The notes under the pieces were generated by a model. It was not told the DNA's origin. It ran no database searches and saw only the letters and a list, made by a program, of their open reading frames with translations. From Rhodospirillales bacterium (lineage in GTDB: Bacteria > Pseudomonadota > Alphaproteobacteria > Reyranellales > Reyranellaceae), in the NCBI GenBank assembly GCA_016185145.1, contig JACPOB010000070.1, forward strand, positions 155,816 to 219,815: DNA of 64,000 nt, written 5' to 3'. Below are positions 7,092 through 16,602 of this stretch, in pieces. Position numbers and translations under genes: made by a program. Each line of letters begins with the position of its first letter. The stretch's first letter is position 1.

Positions 7092-7865
7092 CTAGGCCGT
7101 CAGCCCGCCGTCGCAGACGAATTCCGAGCCGGTCGAGAAGGAGCTCTCGTCCGACAGCAGGAACAGGACCATGTTGGCGACCTCGTCGGCGCGGCCGAGG
7201 CGGCCCAGCGGGTGCAGCTCCTCGAGCCACTGGCGGCCGCTCATGTTGCCGACCGGCTGGTCGAGCCTGGGCGCGATCATCGGCGTGTCGATGTAGCCCG
7301 GATGCACCGAGTTGCAGCGGATGTTGTACTTCATCTGGGCGCAGTGCAGCGCCACATGCTTGGTCAGGAGCCGCACCGCGCCTTTGCTGGCGCAGTAGGC
7401 CATCGCGTAGGAGGCGCCGCGCAGCCCGAGCACCGAGGAGATGTTGACGATCGAGCCGCCGCCCGCGTGCGTCGTCACGCTCCGCTTCATCGCCGGGATC
7501 GCGGCCTTGCAGCCGAGGAAGGTGCCCAGCCCGTTGATGTCGTTGACGCGGCGGAACTCGGCGAGCGAGCAGTCCTCGATCGAGTTGCGCACGCCCACGC
7601 CCGCGGCATTCAGGAGTCCGTGCAGGTCGCCGAACCTTTCGACCGTCGCGGCCACGGCGTTGTTCCAGGCGGCCTCGTCCGCGACGTCGAGCGGCACGAA
7701 AAGCGCGCTGCTGCCGAGCTCGCCGGCGAGGGCGCGGCCCTTGGCTTCGTCGCGGTCTGCGAGCACCGCCTTGCCGCCCTCGCGCACGACCAGCCGCGCC
7801 GTCGCCGCGCCGATGCCCGAGGCGCCGCCGCTTACCAGGACGACCTTGCCCTCAAGACGCGACAA
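7092..7865 (-). CDS. SDR-family oxidoreductase (second of an overlapping pair)
   Basis: A 257-residue classical SDR. SGGASGIG is at 12-19, D37 after the second strand (LADRD) points to NAD(H), NAAG is at about 86-89, and catalytic S143/S144, Y157 and K161 (YCASK) are present. Its start overlaps the 3' end of the neighbouring SDR gene by 14 bases, so translation is probably coupled. The two SDRs share the block IRCNSVHPGxxDTP and a TKH/SKS..ALxCAxxKY segment, and look like products of tandem duplication. Similar pairs are annotated as cyclopentanol or 3-alpha/20-beta-hydroxysteroid dehydrogenase-like, but the true substrate is unknown. Confidence 0.85.
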   Translation of the reverse strand: MSRLEGKVVLVSGGASGIGAATARLVVREGGKAVLADRDEAKGRALAGELGSSALFVPLDVADEAAWNNAVAATVERFGDLHGLLNAAGVGVRNSIEDCSLAEFRRVNDINGLGTFLGCKAAIPAMKRSVTTHAGGGSIVNISSVLGLRGASYAMAYCASKGAVRLLTKHVALHCAQMKYNIRCNSVHPGYIDTPMIAPRLDQPVGNMSGRQWLEELHPLGRLGRADEVANMVLFLLSDESSFSTGSEFVCDGGLTA

Positions 7866-8640
7866 AGGGCTGCCTCCTCATCAGGCCGGTGGTGATGCCG
7901 CCGTCGGCGGCGATCTCCGCCCCGGTCACGAAGCTCGAGCGATCGGAGGCGAGCCACAGCACGAGCTCGCCGATCTCGTTGGGCTCGGCCATGCGGCCGA
8001 TCGGGTGGCGCTTGTCGACCAAGGCCTTGCCCTCGTCGCGGCCCATGAACTGCCACAGCAGGTCGAAGATCGGCGTGTCGACGCCGCCCGGATGCACCGA
8101 GTTGCAGCGGATGTCGTACTTCTGTTCGGCGCAATAGAGCGCCACGCTCTTGCTCAGCAGTCGTACCGCACCCTTGCTCGCCGTGTAGGCGATCGAGCCC
8201 GCGCCGGCCTGCAGGCCCGCGACCGAGGAGATGTTTACGATCGAGCCCTTCGACTTGGGCTTGCCCGGCGCCGTCCGCTTCATGCCCTGGATGGCGTACT
8301 TGCAGCCCATGAACACGCCTTCGGCGTTGACGGCCTGCACGCGCTGCCAGGTCTCGACGTCGGTGCTCTCGACGCTGCCGGCGCCGCCCGAGATGCCGGC
8401 ATTGTTGACCATGATGTCGAGCCGGCCCTCGCTTTCCAGCACGTCGGCCAGCAGGGCCTGCCAGGATTCCTCGGAAGTGACGTCGTGGCGCACGAAGCGG
8501 CCGACGCCGTCCTTGGCGGCATTGAGGTCGGCCACGATCACCGCGGCGCCCGCCTCGGCCAGCAGCGCGGCTGACGCCGCGCCGATGCCTGATGCGCCGC
8601 CGGTGACGATCGCCACCTGTCCGGAAAGTTCCCCGCTCAT
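7852..8640 (-). CDS. SDR-family oxidoreductase (first of an overlapping pair)
   Basis: A 262-residue classical SDR with TGGASGIG (13-20), D38 (VADLN; NAD preference), NNAG at 79-82, and catalytic S138/S139, Y152 and K156 (YTASK). The ATG at 8640 is taken because the domain starts there; an in-frame ATG about 30 bases upstream would add residues with no family support. Its last 14 bases overlap the next SDR. With that gene it forms a two-gene operon of paralogues, perhaps a heteromeric or sequential dehydrogenase pair for hydroxy-steroids, hydroxy-acids or alicyclic alcohols. Confidence 0.85.
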   Translation of the reverse strand: MSGELSGQVAIVTGGASGIGAASAALLAEAGAAVIVADLNAAKDGVGRFVRHDVTSEESWQALLADVLESEGRLDIMVNNAGISGGAGSVESTDVETWQRVQAVNAEGVFMGCKYAIQGMKRTAPGKPKSKGSIVNISSVAGLQAGAGSIAYTASKGAVRLLSKSVALYCAEQKYDIRCNSVHPGGVDTPIFDLLWQFMGRDEGKALVDKRHPIGRMAEPNEIGELVLWLASDRSSFVTGAEIAADGGITTGLMRRQPFVAS

Positions 8641-8703
8641 GCGGACGCGACCATAGCGGGCCGCGTGCATCTGCAGTAGCCTGCGCGTCGAATGGAGGAT
8701 CGC

Positions 8704-9066
8704 ATGGCGAAGCTCGGGGGATTTGTCGGGGTCGCAATGGCCGCGCTCATTGGGGCCGCGTGCACGCAGACGGGGCAGGGCGGAGGAATGGCCGGAACGG
8801 GCGCGCAACCGGCCGTGCCGCCGCCGGGCCTGACCACGGCCCAGGCCGCCGCCTATTGCAGCAAGCTCGGCCAGACCTATGCCGAGTATGTCGGCTCGGT
8901 CGGCGGCTATCTCGGCGGCAACGCCCGCGGCGGCGAGCCGGCCGACCTCGACGCCCGCGTCGCCATCGCCAACTGCCAGGACGGCAACTATGCCGCCGGC
9001 ATCCCGGTGCTGCAGGAGAAGCTGCGCGACAACCGGGTCACGGTGCCGCCGCCGCCGGTTGGTTGA
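8704..9066 (+). CDS. Small lipoprotein, unknown function
   Basis: A 120-residue protein with a type II signal peptide: MAKLGGFVGVAMAALIGAAC, lipobox IGAAC with the lipidated Cys at residue 20. After a glycine/proline-rich linker comes a short helical domain with two further cysteines (YCSKL and NCQDG) that could form a disulfide, ending VTVPPPPVG. GGAGG five bases upstream favours the ATG at 8704 over one at 8692. No family recognised; predicted membrane-anchored in the periplasm. Divergent from the SDR pair. Confidence 0.7.
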   Translation: MAKLGGFVGVAMAALIGAACTQTGQGGGMAGTGAQPAVPPPGLTTAQAAAYCSKLGQTYAEYVGSVGGYLGGNARGGEPADLDARVAIANCQDGNYAAGIPVLQEKLRDNRVTVPPPPVG

Positions 9067-9096
9067 TCCGGGGACTCTGCGGTGGTTGCAGAATAG

Positions 9097-9206
9097 CCTC
9101 ACCCTGAGGAGCGCCCGAAGGGCGCGTCTCGAAGGGTGGGAACGAGCACCCTCTCTGTTGCCCATCCTTCGAGACGCATCGCTTCGCGATGCTCCTCAGG
9201 ATGAGG
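9097..9206. repeat. Type C palindromic repeat (CCTCACCCTGAGGAGC)
   Basis: A 110-base imperfect palindrome running from CCTCACCCTGAGGAGCGCCC through CGTCTCGAAGGGTGGG to the inverted CCCATCCTTCGAGACGC...GCTCCTCAGGATGAGG. A second full copy is at 24216-24325 and a collapsed copy at 37260-37301. This repeat type is widespread in Rhizobiales/Rhodospirillales intergenic DNA. Confidence 0.8.
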
Positions 9207-9230
9207 TCGTGTTGGACCTACGGCGCTCCC

Positions 9231-9269
9231 AAAGAAAAACCCGGGTGGTCGCCCGCCCGGGTTTCTTTC
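9231..9269 (-). terminator. Rho-independent terminator of the first substrate-binding protein gene
   Basis: Stem AACCCGGG/CCCGGGTT with a GC-rich loop, flanked by A-rich and T-rich tracts on both sides, so it could work in both directions. It lies 15 bases past the stop of the leftward gene at 9285. A near-identical terminator follows the paralogous gene at 10566-10606. Confidence 0.85.
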
Positions 9270-9284
9270 CATCGCTTCAGGCGA

Positions 9285-10457
9285 TCAGAAGCCCAGCGGC
9301 TCGGTCACGCGGGTCCACTTGCCGCCCTTGACCTCGGCCAGGAACGAGGAGTTGGCGCCCTGGCGGATGTTCGGGCCGAAGCTCACCTTCGGGCCGTTGA
9401 AGATGTCCTGGTAGTTCTTGATCGCTTCGAGACCCTTGACGAAGCTGTCGAGCGTCAGGTCCTTGCCGGCGTTCTTCACTCCCTGGACGGTGAGGTCGGC
9501 GGCGACGTAGCCGTAGACCGCGCCGATGTTGGGATCGATGTTGAACTTCTTTTTGTAGTCCGCGACGAACTTCTTCACCGAGGCGACGCTGCTGTCGACA
9601 TAGGGCATCTCGGTGAGGCCCATGCCGTAGAAGCCGTCCATGCCCGGGGCCGCGCCGACGACGAGGTCGTAGGCCGCGGCCGAGCCCAAGAAGGCGACGT
9701 CGGTCCAGCCCGCCTTGCGCGCCGTGGTGTAGGGGATGATCGTGTCGCGCACGATGGTGCCCATGGCGATCAGGTCGCAGCCGGCCTCACGCAGCTTGGT
9801 GATGGGCGCGGTGAAGTCCTGGTCGGTCGGCTTGTGCGCGGCCGTGGCGACCAGCTTGATGCCGAGCTTCTTGGTCTGCAGCTCCGCGCCTTCCAGGATT
9901 TCCTTGCCGAAGTCGGTGTCCTGGTACATCACGCAGACGGCCTTCTTGCCCTTCTGCTTGACGAAGTACTCGATGCCCGAGCGGATCTGGTCGACGTAGG
10001 ACGCCGCGCCGTAGAACTTCAGCCGCTCATAGGGCTCGTACATCGAACGCGCCGCGGTCAGCGGGAAGAGGTTGGGCACGCCCACCGAGAACTGCTCCTT
10101 GAAGCAGGCGTTGTTCATCGGCGTGCCGAGCGGCGCCACGAAGGCGAAGACCTTGTCGCGGTTGATCAGCTTGTTGCAGGCTTGCACCGCCTTGGGCACC
10201 TGGTAGCCCTGGTCCTCGATGATGACCTTGAGCTTGCGGCCGTTGATGCCGCCTGCGTCGTTGATCTCGTCGAAGCGCATCTTGACGCCGTTCGACGACG
10301 ACACGCCGTAGGTCGCGGCCACGCCCGACAGGTCGGTGTGCATGCCGAACGTCACCTCGGTCGCCGTGACGCCGCGGGTCTGCGCCGCGGCCGCCGTGGC
10401 CAGCGACGCGGCAGCCGCCGCGGCCGCCATTGTCTTGACGATAGTCCACTTGCTCAT
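9285..10457 (-). CDS. Branched-chain amino acid/amide-type ABC transporter substrate-binding protein (copy 1)
   Basis: A 390-residue periplasmic binding protein of the LivJ/HAAT family. The N-terminal signal peptide is an alanine-rich stretch after MSKWTIVKT, cleaved near AAAAQ-TRGVT. The mature domain follows the Peripla_BP_6 pattern: TDLSGVAATYG at the ligand cleft, FDEINDAGGINGRKL, then VAFVAPLGTPMNN. GGAAGGAAA precedes the start. It is the last gene of the leftward liv-type cluster and about 92% identical to the next gene upstream (10624-11808). The presence of an acyl-CoA ligase in the cluster hints at an organic acid ligand rather than leucine, but this is inference. Confidence 0.9.
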   Translation of the reverse strand: MSKWTIVKTMAAAAAAASLATAAAAQTRGVTATEVTFGMHTDLSGVAATYGVSSSNGVKMRFDEINDAGGINGRKLKVIIEDQGYQVPKAVQACNKLINRDKVFAFVAPLGTPMNNACFKEQFSVGVPNLFPLTAARSMYEPYERLKFYGAASYVDQIRSGIEYFVKQKGKKAVCVMYQDTDFGKEILEGAELQTKKLGIKLVATAAHKPTDQDFTAPITKLREAGCDLIAMGTIVRDTIIPYTTARKAGWTDVAFLGSAAAYDLVVGAAPGMDGFYGMGLTEMPYVDSSVASVKKFVADYKKKFNIDPNIGAVYGYVAADLTVQGVKNAGKDLTLDSFVKGLEAIKNYQDIFNGPKVSFGPNIRQGANSSFLAEVKGGKWTRVTEPLGF

Positions 10458-10565
10458 CGCGTTTCCTTCCCGTCATGGCAGCGTCTGTTTTTGGTGAGCC
10501 GCCTTGACACTACTATAGCGTGCTGGCTCGCCTCGGCATACATGCTTATCGCCGACCACCACCGG

Positions 10566-10606
10566 ACAAAGAAAAACCCGGGTGGTCGCCCACCCGGGTT
10601 TCTGTT
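10566..10606 (-). terminator. Rho-independent terminator of the second substrate-binding protein gene
   Basis: Stem ACCCGGG/CCCGGGT with the same AAAGAAAAA flank as the terminator at 9231. It ends the leftward gene starting at 11808, so copy 1 downstream probably needs its own promoter in 10458-10565 or read-through. Confidence 0.85.
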
Positions 10607-10623
10607 TGCCTGGAGGCCGCTGG

Positions 10624-11808
10624 CTAGAAGCCGAGCGGCTCGGTGACCCGGACCCACTTGCCGCCCTTGACCTCGGCCAGGAACGAGGAGTTGGCGCCCT
10701 GGCGGATGTTCGGGCCGAAGCTCACCTTCGGGCCGTTGAAGATGTCCTGGTAATCCTTGATGGCTTCGAGACCCTTGACGAAGCTGTCGAGCGTCAGGTC
10801 CTTGCCGGCGTTCTTCAGACCCTGGACGGTGAGGTCGCCCGCGACATAGCCGTAGACCGCGCCGATGTTGGGATCGATGTTGAACTTCTTTTTGTAGTCC
10901 GCGACGAACTTCTTCACCGAGGCGACGCTGCTGTCGACATAGGGCATCTCGGTGAGACCCATGGCGAAGAAGCCGTCCATGCCCGGCGCGGCGCCGACGA
11001 CGAGGTCATAGGCGGCGGCGGAGCCGAGGAAGGCGACGTCGTTCCAGCCCGCCTTGCGCGCCGTGACGTAGGGCACGATCGAGTCGCGCACGATGGTGCC
11101 CATGGCGACGAGGTCGCAGCCGGCATTGCGCAGCTTGGTGATGGGCGCGGTGAAGTCCTGGTCGGTCGGCTTGTGCGTCGCCGTCTCGGTGATCTTGATG
11201 CCGAGCTTCTTGGCCTGCAGTTCGACTCCTTCCAGGACCTCCTTGCCGAAGTCGGTGTCCTGGTACATCACGCAGACGGCCTTCTTGCCCTTCTGCTTGA
11301 CGAAGTACTCGATGCCCGAGCGGATCTGGTCGACGTACGAGGCCGCGCCGTAGAACTTCAGCCTGTCGTAGGGCTCGTACATCGAGCGCGCCGCGGTGAT
11401 CGGGAACAGGTTGGGCACGCCCACCGAGAGCTGGTCCTTGAAGCAGGCATTGTTCATCGGCGTGCCGAGCGGAGCCACGAAGGCGAAGACCTTGTCGCGG
11501 TTGAGGAGCTTGTTGCAGGCCTGCACCGCCTTGGGCACCTGGTAGGCCTGGTCCTCGATGATCAGCTTGAGCTTGCGGCCGTTGATGCCGCCCTGCTCGT
11601 TGATCTCGTCGAAGCGCATCTTGACGCCATTCGACGACGACACGCCGTAGGTTGCGGCCACACCCGACAGGTCGGTATGCGTGCCGAACGTCACCTCGGT
11701 CGCAGTCACCCCGCGGGTCTGCGCCGCGGCCGCGGTGGCCAGCGACGCGGCCGCCGCCGCGGCCGCTGCAGTCTTGACGATTGTCCACTTACGCATCGCA
11801 CTACGCAT
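10624..11808 (-). CDS. Branched-chain amino acid/amide-type ABC transporter substrate-binding protein (copy 2)
   Basis: A 394-residue paralogue of the 9285 gene, with the same alanine-rich signal peptide, AAAAQ-TRGVT cleavage region and Peripla_BP_6 fold. Substitutions are scattered; the cluster near residues 205-215 (ITETATHKP versus VATAAHKP) and the FFAMG versus FYGMG pair could change ligand preference. I place the start at 11808 (MRSAMRKW) because GGGAGA lies nine bases upstream; the ATG at 11796 is too far from it. It follows the acyl-CoA synthetase by about 65 bases and is probably in the liv-type operon. Confidence 0.88.
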   Translation of the reverse strand: MRSAMRKWTIVKTAAAAAAAASLATAAAAQTRGVTATEVTFGTHTDLSGVAATYGVSSSNGVKMRFDEINEQGGINGRKLKLIIEDQAYQVPKAVQACNKLLNRDKVFAFVAPLGTPMNNACFKDQLSVGVPNLFPITAARSMYEPYDRLKFYGAASYVDQIRSGIEYFVKQKGKKAVCVMYQDTDFGKEVLEGVELQAKKLGIKITETATHKPTDQDFTAPITKLRNAGCDLVAMGTIVRDSIVPYVTARKAGWNDVAFLGSAAAYDLVVGAAPGMDGFFAMGLTEMPYVDSSVASVKKFVADYKKKFNIDPNIGAVYGYVAGDLTVQGLKNAGKDLTLDSFVKGLEAIKDYQDIFNGPKVSFGPNIRQGANSSFLAEVKGGKWVRVTEPLGF

Positions 11809-11872
11809 CACACTTACTCTCCCTAACCATGGCGGCATCCATCGGGACCGCCTTTGACACAACTATGACGGG

Positions 11873-13708
11873 CTACGCCGCGTCGACATACATGCCGTCG
11901 ATCATGCCCTTGTACTTCTCGTTCACGAACTTGCGCTTGAGCTTCATGGTCGGCGTGACCTCGTCGTCCTCGGCGGTGAGCTGCTGCTCGATCAGCCGGA
12001 ACTTCTTGATCGTCTCGACGCGGGCGAAGTTCGCGTTCACCCGCTCGATCTCGGACCAGATCAGGTCGTTGACCTCGCGCGTGCGGCACAGCGAGGCGAA
12101 GTCGGTGAAGGGCACGTTGTTGTCCTGGGCATGCTTGGCCACGTTGTCGTAGTCGATCATGATCAGGCACGACAGGAACTTGCGCTTGTCTCCGATCACC
12201 ACCGCATCGGAGATGTAGGGCGAGAACTTCAGCTGGTTCTCGATCTCCGACGGCGTGATGTTCTTGCCGCCCGCGGTGATGATGATGTCCTTCATGCGGT
12301 CGGTGATCTTGAGATAGCCCTCGTTGTCGATGTAGCCGACGTCGCCGGTATGCAGCCAGCCGTCGCGCAGCGTCTCGGCCGTCTTCTCGGGCTGGTTCAG
12401 GTAGCCCATGAAGATGTGCGGGCCCTTGAGCAGGATCTCGCCCTCGGGCGAGATCTTCGTCTCGGTGCGCGGCGCGGTGATGCCGACGGTGCCGAGCTTG
12501 ATGCGGTCGGGCATGCCGGTGGCGAGCCCGCAATTCTCGGTCTGGCCGTAGACCTCGCGCATGTCGACGCCGAGCGCCCGGTACCACTTGATGAGATCGG
12601 GCGCGATCGGCGCGGCGCCCGTGCCGGCGAACTTCACGCGATGCAGGCCGATGGCGCGCTTGATGTTGTCCAGCACCACCCAGTCGGCGATCCGGTAGCC
12701 CAGCATCAGGAAGGGGTCGGGCTTGCGGCCGTCGAGCTCGGCTTCGGCCTTCTTCAGCCCCAGCCCGATCGCCCACTTGTAGGCGGCGCGACCGATCCAG
12801 GTCGCCTCCTTCATGCGGATGGCGATGCCCGAATAGAACCGCTCCCAGATGCGCGGCACCGCGAAGAAGGTGGTCGGCGCCACCTCGCGGATGTTGTCCG
12901 GCACCGTCTCGACGCTCTCGGCGAAGTTGGCGATGGCGCCTGAGCGCAACGGCAGGAAGGCGGTGAAGGTGCGCTCGGCGACGTGGCAGAGCGGCAGGAA
13001 GGCGAGCTGCTCGCCGTCCTTCTCGATCGGGATGAAGGCGTCGGCGTTGCTGAGCTGGAAGATGACGTTGCGATGCGACAGCATCGCGCCCTTGGGCGGC
13101 CCGGTCGTGCCCGAGGTGTAGACCAGCAGCGCCAGCTCCTCGGCCCTGGAGCCGTTGACCAGCTTCTCCCACAGCTCGGGATTGGCCTTGTCGTAGTCGC
13201 GGCCGAGCTGCAGCAGCTCGTCGAACGACATGACCATCGGGTCCTTGAAGTCGGCCAGGCCTTCCATGTCGAAGATGAAGATCTTCACGATGTCGGGGCA
13301 GCGCTCGCGCACGTCGAGCGCCTTGTCGAGCTGCTCCTCGTTCTCGACGAACAGGAAACGGGTGCGGCTGTCGTTCAGGATGTACTCGACCTGCTTGGCC
13401 GAATCGGTGGGATAGATGCCGTTGGTGACGCCGCCCGCGGCCATCGTGCCCATGTCGACGTAGAGCCACTCCGGCACCGTCTCGGCCAGCACCGAGACGA
13501 CCTGGCCGTGGCTCAGCCCGAACTTCACCAGGCCCATGCCGACGGCCCGCGCGTGCTCGCCGTACTCGCGCCACGACGTGGCGCGCCAGATGCCGAGATC
13601 CTTCTCGCGGAAGGCGGTGCGATCGGCGCGCGTCTTCACCTGATGCCAGAACAGCTTGGGAATCGTGTCGCAGCCTTCGACGTCGATCCGCTCGTTTCCG
13701 CCAGCCAT
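11873..13708 (-). CDS. Long-chain acyl-CoA synthetase (AMP-forming, FadD15-like)
   Basis: A 611-residue ANL-superfamily ligase. The AMP-binding P-loop YTSGTTGPPKG is at about 197-207, followed by GQTEN for adenine/acyl contacts, GWLHTGDVG and the hinge region DRMKDIIITAGGKNI. MKLKRKF near the C-terminus carries the catalytic lysine region. Length and insertion pattern match bacterial long-chain synthetases of the FadD15/FACS type. It activates a carboxylic acid to acyl-CoA with ATP. GGAG six bases before ATG 13708 favours this start over 13723. It sits between the ATPase gene livF and the binding protein genes of the ABC system, suggesting that imported acid is activated directly. Confidence 0.88.
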   Translation of the reverse strand: MAGGNERIDVEGCDTIPKLFWHQVKTRADRTAFREKDLGIWRATSWREYGEHARAVGMGLVKFGLSHGQVVSVLAETVPEWLYVDMGTMAAGGVTNGIYPTDSAKQVEYILNDSRTRFLFVENEEQLDKALDVRERCPDIVKIFIFDMEGLADFKDPMVMSFDELLQLGRDYDKANPELWEKLVNGSRAEELALLVYTSGTTGPPKGAMLSHRNVIFQLSNADAFIPIEKDGEQLAFLPLCHVAERTFTAFLPLRSGAIANFAESVETVPDNIREVAPTTFFAVPRIWERFYSGIAIRMKEATWIGRAAYKWAIGLGLKKAEAELDGRKPDPFLMLGYRIADWVVLDNIKRAIGLHRVKFAGTGAAPIAPDLIKWYRALGVDMREVYGQTENCGLATGMPDRIKLGTVGITAPRTETKISPEGEILLKGPHIFMGYLNQPEKTAETLRDGWLHTGDVGYIDNEGYLKITDRMKDIIITAGGKNITPSEIENQLKFSPYISDAVVIGDKRKFLSCLIMIDYDNVAKHAQDNNVPFTDFASLCRTREVNDLIWSEIERVNANFARVETIKKFRLIEQQLTAEDDEVTPTMKLKRKFVNEKYKGMIDGMYVDAA

Positions 13709-13733
13709 TGCGCTCTCCGTCATCTCCCAGCGT

Positions 13734-14513
<780 letters not shown>

Positions 14514-14529
14514 CGCCGTCTCCGACCTG

Positions 14530-14680
14530 CCTCCCCCGTCCTACGGGGGAGGTGCCCCCGTAGGGGGCGGAGGGGGAAGGCTGCGCAAAAGGCCTTTGAG
14601 AATTTCAGATCTGGAATCGGGAGAGATATCCACTGAGGCTTTCCCCCTCCCTTACCCTCCCCCGTATGACGGGGGAGGGG
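14530..14680. repeat. Type A palindromic repeat (copy 2), inside the liv-type cluster
   Basis: CCTCCCCCGT...ACGGGGGAGG arms with the shared interior ATTTCAGATCTGGAAT and CACTGAGGCTTTCCCCC. It lies between livG and livF, where it could act as an mRNA stability or attenuation element within the operon. Confidence 0.75.
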
Positions 14681-14697
14681 AATGAATTGCATCATCC

Positions 14698-15456
14698 TCA
14701 GCCCCCCAGGTAAGCGCGAATGACTTCGGGGTGGGACTGCACCTCGCCGGGCGTGCCCATGGCGAGCGGCCGGCCGTAGTTCAGCGCCAGCACGCGGTCG
14801 GACACCGCCGAGACCAGGCTCATGTCGTGCTCGACCATCAGCACGGTGATGCCGAGCAGGTTGCGGATGTCCTGGATCCAGAACGCCATGTCCTCGGTGT
14901 CCTCGCCGTTCCGCCCGGAGGAGGGCTCGTCGAGCAGCAGCAGCTTGGGATCCGTGCAGAGCGCGCGGGCGAGCTCCGTCACCTTGCGCACGCCGTAGGG
15001 CAGGTTGACGATGAAGCTGTCGCGGTATTGCTGCAGGTCGAGGAAGTCGATCGCCTTCTCGACGGCCTCGCGATGCTCGAGCTCCATCTGGCGCACCGAC
15101 GGCAGGAACAGCAGCTCCGAGAAGAAGTTCGACTTCTTGTGGGCATGCCGCGCCAGCAGGAGATTTTGCAGCAGCGTCGCGTGCTCGAACAGCTCGATGT
15201 TCTGGAAGGTGCGGGCGATGCCGAGCGCGGCGATCTTGTGCGGCGGCACGTTGGTGATGTCGGCGCCGTCGAACACCAGCTTGCCGCCGGTCGACTGGTA
15301 GATGCGGCTCACCAGGTTGAAGATCGTGGTCTTGCCGGCTCCGTTGGGGCCGATGATGGTGAAGACCTCGCCCTTGGCGACGTCGAAGGTGACCCCGTCG
15401 ACGGCCTTGATGCCGCCGAAGTTGATCGAGAGGTTGTCGACCGAGAAGAAGCTCAT
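14698..15456 (-). CDS. livG: ABC transporter ATP-binding protein LivG
   Basis: A 252-residue HAAT-class ATPase with Walker A GPNGAGKT at about 34-41, the LivG-type insertion after the Q-loop (RTFQNIELFEHATLLQNLLL, with HAHKKSNFF), Walker B LLLLDEP and the switch histidine in MVEHDM. In the signature region the sequence is NLPYGVRKVTELARAL, the LivG-like 'LPYG.qr.lEiARAL' form. SSGRNGEDTEDM after Walker B replaces the usual AAGLN. The start overlaps the livM stop (ATGA), so the two are translationally coupled. Confidence 0.92.
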   Translation of the reverse strand: MSFFSVDNLSINFGGIKAVDGVTFDVAKGEVFTIIGPNGAGKTTIFNLVSRIYQSTGGKLVFDGADITNVPPHKIAALGIARTFQNIELFEHATLLQNLLLARHAHKKSNFFSELLFLPSVRQMELEHREAVEKAIDFLDLQQYRDSFIVNLPYGVRKVTELARALCTDPKLLLLDEPSSGRNGEDTEDMAFWIQDIRNLLGITVLMVEHDMSLVSAVSDRVLALNYGRPLAMGTPGEVQSHPEVIRAYLGG

Positions 15457-16595
15457 CGCAGGCGCTCCGACCGCATGTAGCTCTTCTGTCGCTTGAAGGT
15501 GGCGCCGCGATACATCGGGAAGGTCGAGAAGAAGACGCGGATCTTCACCCAGCGGCCGTACATGCCGAGCGGTTCGAGCAGGATCATCAGCACCAGGATC
15601 AGGCCGAAGATGCCGGCCTCGACGCCGGGCTTCTTCAGGAAGTTGCCGACGCCGTCGCCGATCAGGGCGAGCAGCTTGATGTTCATGGCCGCCGCGGCAT
15701 CGTTCATGGTGGCCGGGATCGAATCGCGCAGGATGGCGATCAGGGGCGGCAGCAGGGCGACGAAGATCGCCCCGAACACTGCGCCGTGCAGCGAGCCCAG
15801 CCCGCCCACGATCACCAGCAGCAGGAACTGGATCGACAGCAGGATGGTGAAGATGTCGGGCGCCAGGTAGGCGATCTTGTGGGCGAACAGGGCGCCTGCC
15901 AAGCCCATCAGCGCGGCCGAGTAGGCGAAGGCGATGGACTTGTAGATCGCGAGGTTGACGCCCATCGACTGGGCGGCGATCTCGCTGTCGCGGATGGCGA
16001 TCCAGGCGCGGCCCGTGGGCGAGCGCAGCAGGTTGCGCGTCAGCCACAGCACGACCACCAGGAAGAACAGGCAGAGATAGTAGAACGCGCCTTCTTCCTG
16101 GAAGGGCACGCCGAAGATGACCGGCTTCTCGACCGGCATGCCGGCAAAGCCGTGCGTCACCGATTCCCAGCGGCTGAACACTTCCTGGATGATCACCGAG
16201 AAGGCGAGCGTGGCGATGGCGAGGTAGATGCCGGTCATGCGCAGCGCCGGCAGGCCGACGACGATGCCGCTCGCCGTGGTGATTGCTACCGCAAGCACGA
16301 CGGACGGGATCCACGGCATGCCGTGCTTGAGGAAGAAGGCGTGGGCGTAGGCGCCGATGCCGAGGAAGGCGGCATGCCCCAGCGACACCAGGCCGGTGTA
16401 GCCCACCAGCACCATCAGCGAGACGCCGCAGATGGCATAGATGAACACCCAGGTCGCCTCGCCGACATAGTAGTCGGACATCAGCATCGGCAGGGCGACG
16501 ACGGCCATGGCGAGCAGGCCGTACCAGCCGGCATCGACCTTGTCCTTGAACAGCCGGATGTCCTGGTTGTAGGACGTCTTGAACTGGAAGCGCAT
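15453..16595 (-). CDS. livM: ABC transporter permease LivM
   Basis: A 380-residue polytopic permease of the LivM type (BPD_transp_2). Hydrophobic segments start at about residue 25 and recur to about 335; the EAA-like cytoplasmic block with GRAWIAIRDSEIAAQSMGVN is typical of LivM. I use the ATG at 16595 (MRFQFKTS); the longer upstream frame overlaps livH and has no membrane-protein character. A large soluble-looking stretch near the end (SIPATMNDAAAAMNIKLLAL) is longer than in E. coli LivM. It follows livH by seven bases and overlaps livG by four. Confidence 0.9.
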   Translation of the reverse strand: MRFQFKTSYNQDIRLFKDKVDAGWYGLLAMAVVALPMLMSDYYVGEATWVFIYAICGVSLMVLVGYTGLVSLGHAAFLGIGAYAHAFFLKHGMPWIPSVVLAVAITTASGIVVGLPALRMTGIYLAIATLAFSVIIQEVFSRWESVTHGFAGMPVEKPVIFGVPFQEEGAFYYLCLFFLVVVLWLTRNLLRSPTGRAWIAIRDSEIAAQSMGVNLAIYKSIAFAYSAALMGLAGALFAHKIAYLAPDIFTILLSIQFLLLVIVGGLGSLHGAVFGAIFVALLPPLIAILRDSIPATMNDAAAAMNIKLLALIGDGVGNFLKKPGVEAGIFGLILVLMILLEPLGMYGRWVKIRVFFSTFPMYRGATFKRQKSYMRSERLR

Positions 16596-16602
16596 GGACG
16601 CC

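Noticed and set aside
11823..13574. Very long leftward frame, antisense-register to the acyl-CoA synthetase
   Set aside because: Arginine/glycine/alanine-rich translation typical of a GC-rich alternative frame; the synthetase frame carries all motifs.
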